In this document: one piece after another, positions 61,150-64,000 of the stretch
Position numbering within the stretch: position 1 is the stretch's first letter
How the letters are laid out: each line of letters opens with the position of its first letter
From: Sphaerobacter thermophilus DSM 20745
GTDB taxonomy: Bacteria > Chloroflexota > Chloroflexia > Thermomicrobiales > Thermomicrobiaceae
DNA length: 64,000 bases
Reading direction: 5' to 3'
Assembly: GCF_000024985.1 (NCBI RefSeq)
Contig: NC_013524.1
Location: 124,001-188,000, forward strand
Program-made: the position numbers and the translations under genes
Notes under the pieces: model-generated
Database searches by the model: none
The model's input: the letters and a program-made list of their open reading frames with translations, nothing else
What the model was told of the DNA's origin: nothing

Positions 61150-62262
61150 GTGGCGCTACTGGACAACAAGCGAGAGAGTCGATCAGCGGACGTTCGAGGT
61201 GCTCGTGTTCAACTGATCGACCTTGTGAAGATCTACGGTGATACTCCTGCTGTGGATCACGTCAGCATAGACATTGCTCCCGGGGAGTTCCTGACGCTGC
61301 TCGGTCCAAGCGGTTCGGGCAAGACAACGACATTGATGATGATTGCGGGCTTTGTCACGCCCTCAGGCGGTCAGATACTAGTCAATGGTGAGGACATCGC
61401 ATATCTGCCTCCGCACCAGCGGAATATCGGCGTCGTGTTTCAGAGCTACGCGCTCTTCCCGCACATGACTGTTGCAGATAATATCGCGTTTCCCTTGCGT
61501 ATGCGGAAATATCCCAAGGCGGATATCGCCCGGGCGGTGGCTGAGGCGTTGGAGTTAGTTCGCTTGACTGGTTTTGAGAATCGCAAACCGCGTCAGTTGT
61601 CTGGGGGTCAGCAGCAACGTGTGGCGCTTGCGCGTGCCATGGTGTTTCGGCCACCGGTCCTCCTAATGGATGAACCGCTTGGAGCTCTAGATAAGAAGCT
61701 CCGTGAGGAAATGCAGGTCGAAATCAAGCGCATTCAGGAGTCAACAGGGATCACCACGGTCTACGTTACGCATGATCAAGAGGAAGCTTTGACTCTATCG
61801 GATCGAATCGTGGTGATGCGTAACGGCCGGATCGAGCAGGTGGGGACGCCGAGGGAACTGTACGAGCAACCCGTCTCTACGTTCGTGGCTGACTTCATCG
61901 GAGAGTCGAACTTCATCGAAGGACAGTGTGAAAGAGATGGCAGTCGCCTTCTTCTCAGGACCTCCGACGGTATTACGCTCAGCCTCCCGGATGGCGCGGA
62001 TGTTCAGCCAGGATCCCGGGTGCGCATGGCTATCCGCCCCGAACGCATCGTGCTGGTGACCGAGACCCTCACTGATAACGTGCTTGACGGCACCGTGGAG
62101 GAAGTGATCTACGTCGGTGAGTCGACAAGACTGCGTGTTCGCATCACCGGAGAGTGGTCTCTGTCAGTGAAGCAGCAGAACCGAGCAGATGCGGCAGTCT
62201 GGAAGCGTGGTGATCGTGTCCGCGTGGGGTGGAAAGCGTCAGACGCAGTGCTGGTTTCGTAG
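61150..62262 (+). CDS. Polyamine-type ABC transporter ATPase (PotA-like)
   Basis: This 370-residue ATPase starts at GTG 61150 behind GGGGAGGGGAGGCCG. The ATP-binding motifs are LLGPSGSGKTTTLMMIAGF (Walker A), RQLSGGQQQRVALARAMVF (signature), VLLMDEPLGALDKKLREEM (Walker B and D-loop) and VYVTHDQEEALTLSDRIVVM (switch His). A TOBE-type domain follows (about 280-365, VRMAIRPERIVLV). It completes the importer encoded by 55262-58212. Placement at the end of the block, after two catabolic genes and a hairpin, is unusual for this family. Confidence 0.92.
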   Translation: MALLDNKRESRSADVRGARVQLIDLVKIYGDTPAVDHVSIDIAPGEFLTLLGPSGSGKTTTLMMIAGFVTPSGGQILVNGEDIAYLPPHQRNIGVVFQSYALFPHMTVADNIAFPLRMRKYPKADIARAVAEALELVRLTGFENRKPRQLSGGQQQRVALARAMVFRPPVLLMDEPLGALDKKLREEMQVEIKRIQESTGITTVYVTHDQEEALTLSDRIVVMRNGRIEQVGTPRELYEQPVSTFVADFIGESNFIEGQCERDGSRLLLRTSDGITLSLPDGADVQPGSRVRMAIRPERIVLVTETLTDNVLDGTVEEVIYVGESTRLRVRITGEWSLSVKQQNRADAAVWKRGDRVRVGWKASDAVLVS

Positions 62263-62671
62263 TCTGAGACTGCGCGCTCTCCTCAGTGATCAGTAGCTGG
62301 CGAACCACATCCTACGGAGTTACTGTCCCCGAGCCATGATTGGCTGCGATTTCGCAGCAACCCGAACACGGGGATCATCCGTCCTGCACGTGAGGCCCGT
62401 TGGGCCACGCTGTACTGTCGGGAGTCCGGTCTAACGGGTTCCCGAGCGGGCGATTTCATGCTTCACCTTGATGCCGAACCACCAGCGGGTGGCGCCTTGC
62501 CCGGGATCGGTTGACAGGAGGCCGCATCGCATTGCGCTGCCCGGTCGGTTCTCAATAGCCGGTCTTCCACCATGCGGCCTACTGCTCGGCCCTCTACTTC
62601 TTACTCCGACCGCAGTTCGACCCCGTTGCGTGCTGCCGCCAACTCCGCACGTCACTTACTCGTACCCATAC
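62263..62671. other. Right end of the A/T-richer block, no supported gene
   Basis: About 409 bp follow the ATPase gene. A short minus-strand frame ending near 62431 contains WWFGIKVKHEIARSG, faintly like a transposase tail, but it is too short and unsupported. No terminal inverted repeat is visible. Confidence 0.35.
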
Positions 62672-62750
62672 CCGCGCCACGCCCGCTACCTCCCACCTGA
62701 TCGTCACGCTCGCTCGAATTCCGCCTCGAATCGCTCCCGGTACATCCTAC
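62672..62750. repeat. Right copy of the ~80-bp direct repeat
   Basis: The segment repeats 54642-54721 with one base missing in a C-run. It ends GTACATCCTAC, after which the two flanks diverge (TACGCCAGC at the left copy, GCGAGGGTG here). Confidence 0.9.
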
Positions 62751-62828
62751 GCGAGGGTGAAGCAGGTGGCTAGGGCGGGAAAGAAGCGCGCGGATTGCGC
62801 AGATCATGCGTATCGGTTGGTCCTGAAC

Positions 62829-62857
62829 TTGCTATTGGCTCATGTCACGTGTAGGAT
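62829..62857 (+). promoter_or_regulatory. Candidate promoter
   Basis: TTGCTA, a 17-nt spacer and TAGGAT stand about 50 bp before the small gene at 62907. Each box matches the sigma70 consensus at four of six positions. Confidence 0.45.
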
Positions 62858-62906
62858 GGTTGCACGCTGACCTCCAATTCACTCTGGGAGTCATGGGGAG
62901 GGTGCC

Positions 62907-63137
62907 ATGACGTCGGATCAACGCTCAGTCGTCGACCAGGTGCTGACCCATCTCTGCCACAAGGGATTGTATGGGGACGTGGTCGAGTGGTGCGAGATGC
63001 GGAACGATTGCGTCTACGTGGTCACTTGCCCCGAGTGCCGCACCTCCTTCACCCTGCTCGATGAGGAGTACGAGGCACTGATCGAGCGCATCGAGCAGGC
63101 GGGGCTGGCCTGCGGGGTGCGCCCCGTCAGTGCGTGA
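62907..63137 (+). CDS. Small unknown protein with CxxC motif
   Basis: This 76-residue protein begins MTSDQRSVVDQVLTHLCHKG behind GGGAGGGTGCC, a good ribosome-binding site. It has Cys19, a YGDVVEWCEMRNDC segment and the VTCPECRTSF zinc-knuckle-like pair, followed by a helical LLDEEYEALIERIEQAG. No family is recognised. It overlaps the end of the next gene tail-to-tail by 11 bp. Zinc binding through the Cys residues is likely. Confidence 0.65.
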   Translation: MTSDQRSVVDQVLTHLCHKGLYGDVVEWCEMRNDCVYVVTCPECRTSFTLLDEEYEALIERIEQAGLACGVRPVSA

Positions 63138-63822
63138 CGGGGCCGGATTCCTCCATCCCCCTACCATGAGGCGCCGACGGCGTGGGTGAGGCCGCGCCGG
63201 AATCACCCTGGTCCAGTTCAGCGAGGATCTGGGCCACCAGGTGCTCGGCTGCGGGGAGCAGCGTCGCCGCCGCGCTGTCGTCGAAGCCTTCCGGGTCTGG
63301 GAGCGCGTCGAGCCTCCGCAACCGGTCGGACGGCACGGCGTTGTGCACTGCCGATGGCCCGGTGAAGATGCCGCTGAAGTTGCTCGGTTCCAGCACAGCA
63401 ATGTCCTGCGCAGTCTCCTGTCCGCTCCATCCGGTGTGGAGCAGATAGGTGCGCAGGTGCCGGCGCGTGAGGCGGCCGACCCAGGTGGCGAGTTGCTCGG
63501 GGGCGCCGGGTTGGACCAGCGCGACATCGGCGGTGGCCAGCGTGCGCGTGAGCCACTCCACCAGATCGGCTCCGGCACGCCGCTCGATCGTGCGGTAGAT
63601 GATATCGGGGTAGGCAGTGCGGAAGGCATCCAGCCCGCGCGCTCCCTCGTGACGGAGGAGTCGCTGCAGGGCCGGGTTTCCCCGCTCCTCGTAGAAGGTC
63701 ACCTCGTGTCCGTCCCGGACGAGCACACGCCCGAGGGCGCGCAGCAGGTAGGCGTCCGGGTTGCCGTCGGCGGAGATGACCGACGCCGCGAAGATGGCCC
63801 AGCGGGTACGACGCCGCTCCAT
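63127..63822 (-). CDS. Glycosyltransferase-like protein (GT-B N-terminal fold)
   Basis: This 231-residue protein starts at ATG 63822, which overlaps the stop of the BON-domain gene (TGATG); GTG 63825 is an alternative. MERRRTRWAIFAASVISADGNPDAYLLRALGRVLVRDGHEVTFYEERGN has the alternating strand-helix look of a GT-B N-terminal domain, and LQRLLRHEGARGLDAFRTAYPDIIYR follows. There is no obvious donor-binding C-terminal domain, so it is either a single-domain relative or a stand-alone acceptor-binding unit. The C-terminus is low-complexity (Ser/Pro/Gly). Function cannot be assigned further. Confidence 0.55.
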   Translation of the reverse strand: MERRRTRWAIFAASVISADGNPDAYLLRALGRVLVRDGHEVTFYEERGNPALQRLLRHEGARGLDAFRTAYPDIIYRTIERRAGADLVEWLTRTLATADVALVQPGAPEQLATWVGRLTRRHLRTYLLHTGWSGQETAQDIAVLEPSNFSGIFTGPSAVHNAVPSDRLRRLDALPDPEGFDDSAAATLLPAAEHLVAQILAELDQGDSGAASPTPSAPHGRGMEESGPVTH

Positions 63823-64000
63823 CACCGTCCTTCCTCGATACGGCGCGCTTCGGCCGCGCGCACATCGCTCGGATCGACCTCAGGGCGGTTGATCACGTTG
63901 ACGACGTCCCGCACCCCTTCAACCTGCCGCACCCGCGATTCGATCTCCTGCACCATGCGCGGGTCATCGACGGTGCCGCGCAGATAGACGACCCCGTCGA
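63822..64000 (-). CDS. BON-domain protein, C-terminal part (runs off right edge)
   Basis: The minus-strand frame from the window edge reads DGVVYLRGTVDDPRMVQEIE, then SRVRQVEGVRDVVNVINRPE, and ends in a polar tail before TGA at 63822-63824. This is the second half of a BON domain, with its typical L-x-G-x-V turn and V-x-x-V-x-N end. BON domains bind phospholipid or other membrane-linked ligands and occur in envelope proteins. The 5' part lies beyond the window. The stop overlaps the start of the next gene, so the two are coupled. Confidence 0.8.
   Translation of the reverse strand, partial: DGVVYLRGTVDDPRMVQEIESRVRQVEGVRDVVNVINRPEVDPSDVRAAEARRIEEGR

Larger units (their letters stand above)
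54642..62750. mobile_element. Candidate acquired block bounded by direct repeats
   Basis: The ~8-kb block between the repeat copies is visibly richer in A/T and uses A- and T-ending codons freely, for example around 55550-55620. The DNA on both sides is strongly G/C-biased. It holds a complete polyamine-type transporter and two degradation enzymes, all on the plus strand. No integrase, transposase or tRNA edge is visible, so the mechanism of entry is unknown. An ordinary recombination between two repeats is an alternative. Confidence 0.5.

Noticed and set aside
62431-62655. Minus-strand frame with WWFGIKVKHEIARSG, slightly like a transposase tail
   Set aside because: Only about 25 residues look suggestive, there is no catalytic motif and no terminal repeat; too weak to call a relic.
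54442-62773. A shared 22-residue peptide encoded near both ends of the A/T-richer block
   Set aside because: It is a translation of the ~80-bp direct repeat; the surrounding frames are not genes.
1-64000. CRISPR array, rRNA or tRNA genes
   Set aside because: No regularly spaced repeats, no rRNA-like stretches and no cloverleaf with CCA-adjacent acceptor stem were found by reading; the repeat clusters have irregular spacing and symmetrical hairpins instead.

Overview
The window is high-G+C DNA with strong G/C bias at third codon positions. Gene content suggests a thermophilic Chloroflexota of the Thermomicrobia/Sphaerobacter type: F420 biosynthesis genes, CapA, two-domain M28 peptidases, Tat-type lipoproteins and dispersed palindromic repeats. 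This assignment is inferred from gene types and composition, not from a marker gene. I found no rRNA, tRNA or CRISPR array.

Layout. 1-1.2 kb: a transposase running off the left edge, a palindromic repeat and a small XRE regulator. 1.7-5.5 kb: a partial phenylacetyl-CoA type operon (ligase, thioesterase, EthD protein, hydratase, isomerase). 5.6-8.9 kb: a large BTAD/AAA/TPR regulator broken by a frameshift and an in-frame amber codon. 9.1-11.5 kb: an FAD oxidoreductase and an NmrA-like protein. 11.6-18.7 kb: a minus-strand ferric-siderophore operon with two binding proteins, two permeases, a single polypeptide carrying two ATPase domains, and a FhuF-like reductase. 19.5-21.2 kb: a ThDP enzyme. 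21.7-27.5 kb: an unknown gene and a YhaO/YhaN-like nuclease-ATPase pair. 27.8-33.4 kb: a D-amino-acid/sarcosine-type oxidase, an M20 hydrolase, an amidinotransferase-fold hydrolase and a glycogen-synthase-like glycosyltransferase. 33.6-43.2 kb: a peptide-use locus (two M28 peptidase paralogues, CapA, DppC, DppB, DppA) behind an IclR regulator with a clear promoter and operator. 43.5-49.2 kb: GNAT, DUF2807 lipoprotein, aminotransferase, DoxX protein and gamma-glutamyltranspeptidase.

The most notable locus is at 49.4-50.9 kb. A radical SAM gene stops at a UGA that is followed in frame by Ala-Glu-Pro and 10 more codons. The resulting tail is Cys-Sec-Ala-Glu-Pro, and a perfect hairpin with a GUC loop lies 20 nt after the UGA. 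I read this as a selenoprotein that ordinary gene calling truncates.

51.1-52.4 kb holds small unknown proteins. 52.4-54.6 kb holds cofD, cofC and an FbiB-like nitroreductase for coenzyme F420. 54.7-62.7 kb is an A/T-richer block bounded by ~80-bp direct repeats. It encodes a complete polyamine-type ABC importer, a YtcJ-like amidohydrolase and an amidinotransferase-fold hydrolase, and looks like an acquired uptake-and-degradation cassette. The window ends with a small Cys-containing protein, a glycosyltransferase-like protein and a truncated BON-domain gene.

The common theme is scavenging of peptides, amino acids and guanidino or amide compounds, together with iron uptake. Much of the intergenic DNA is built from two dispersed repeat families.
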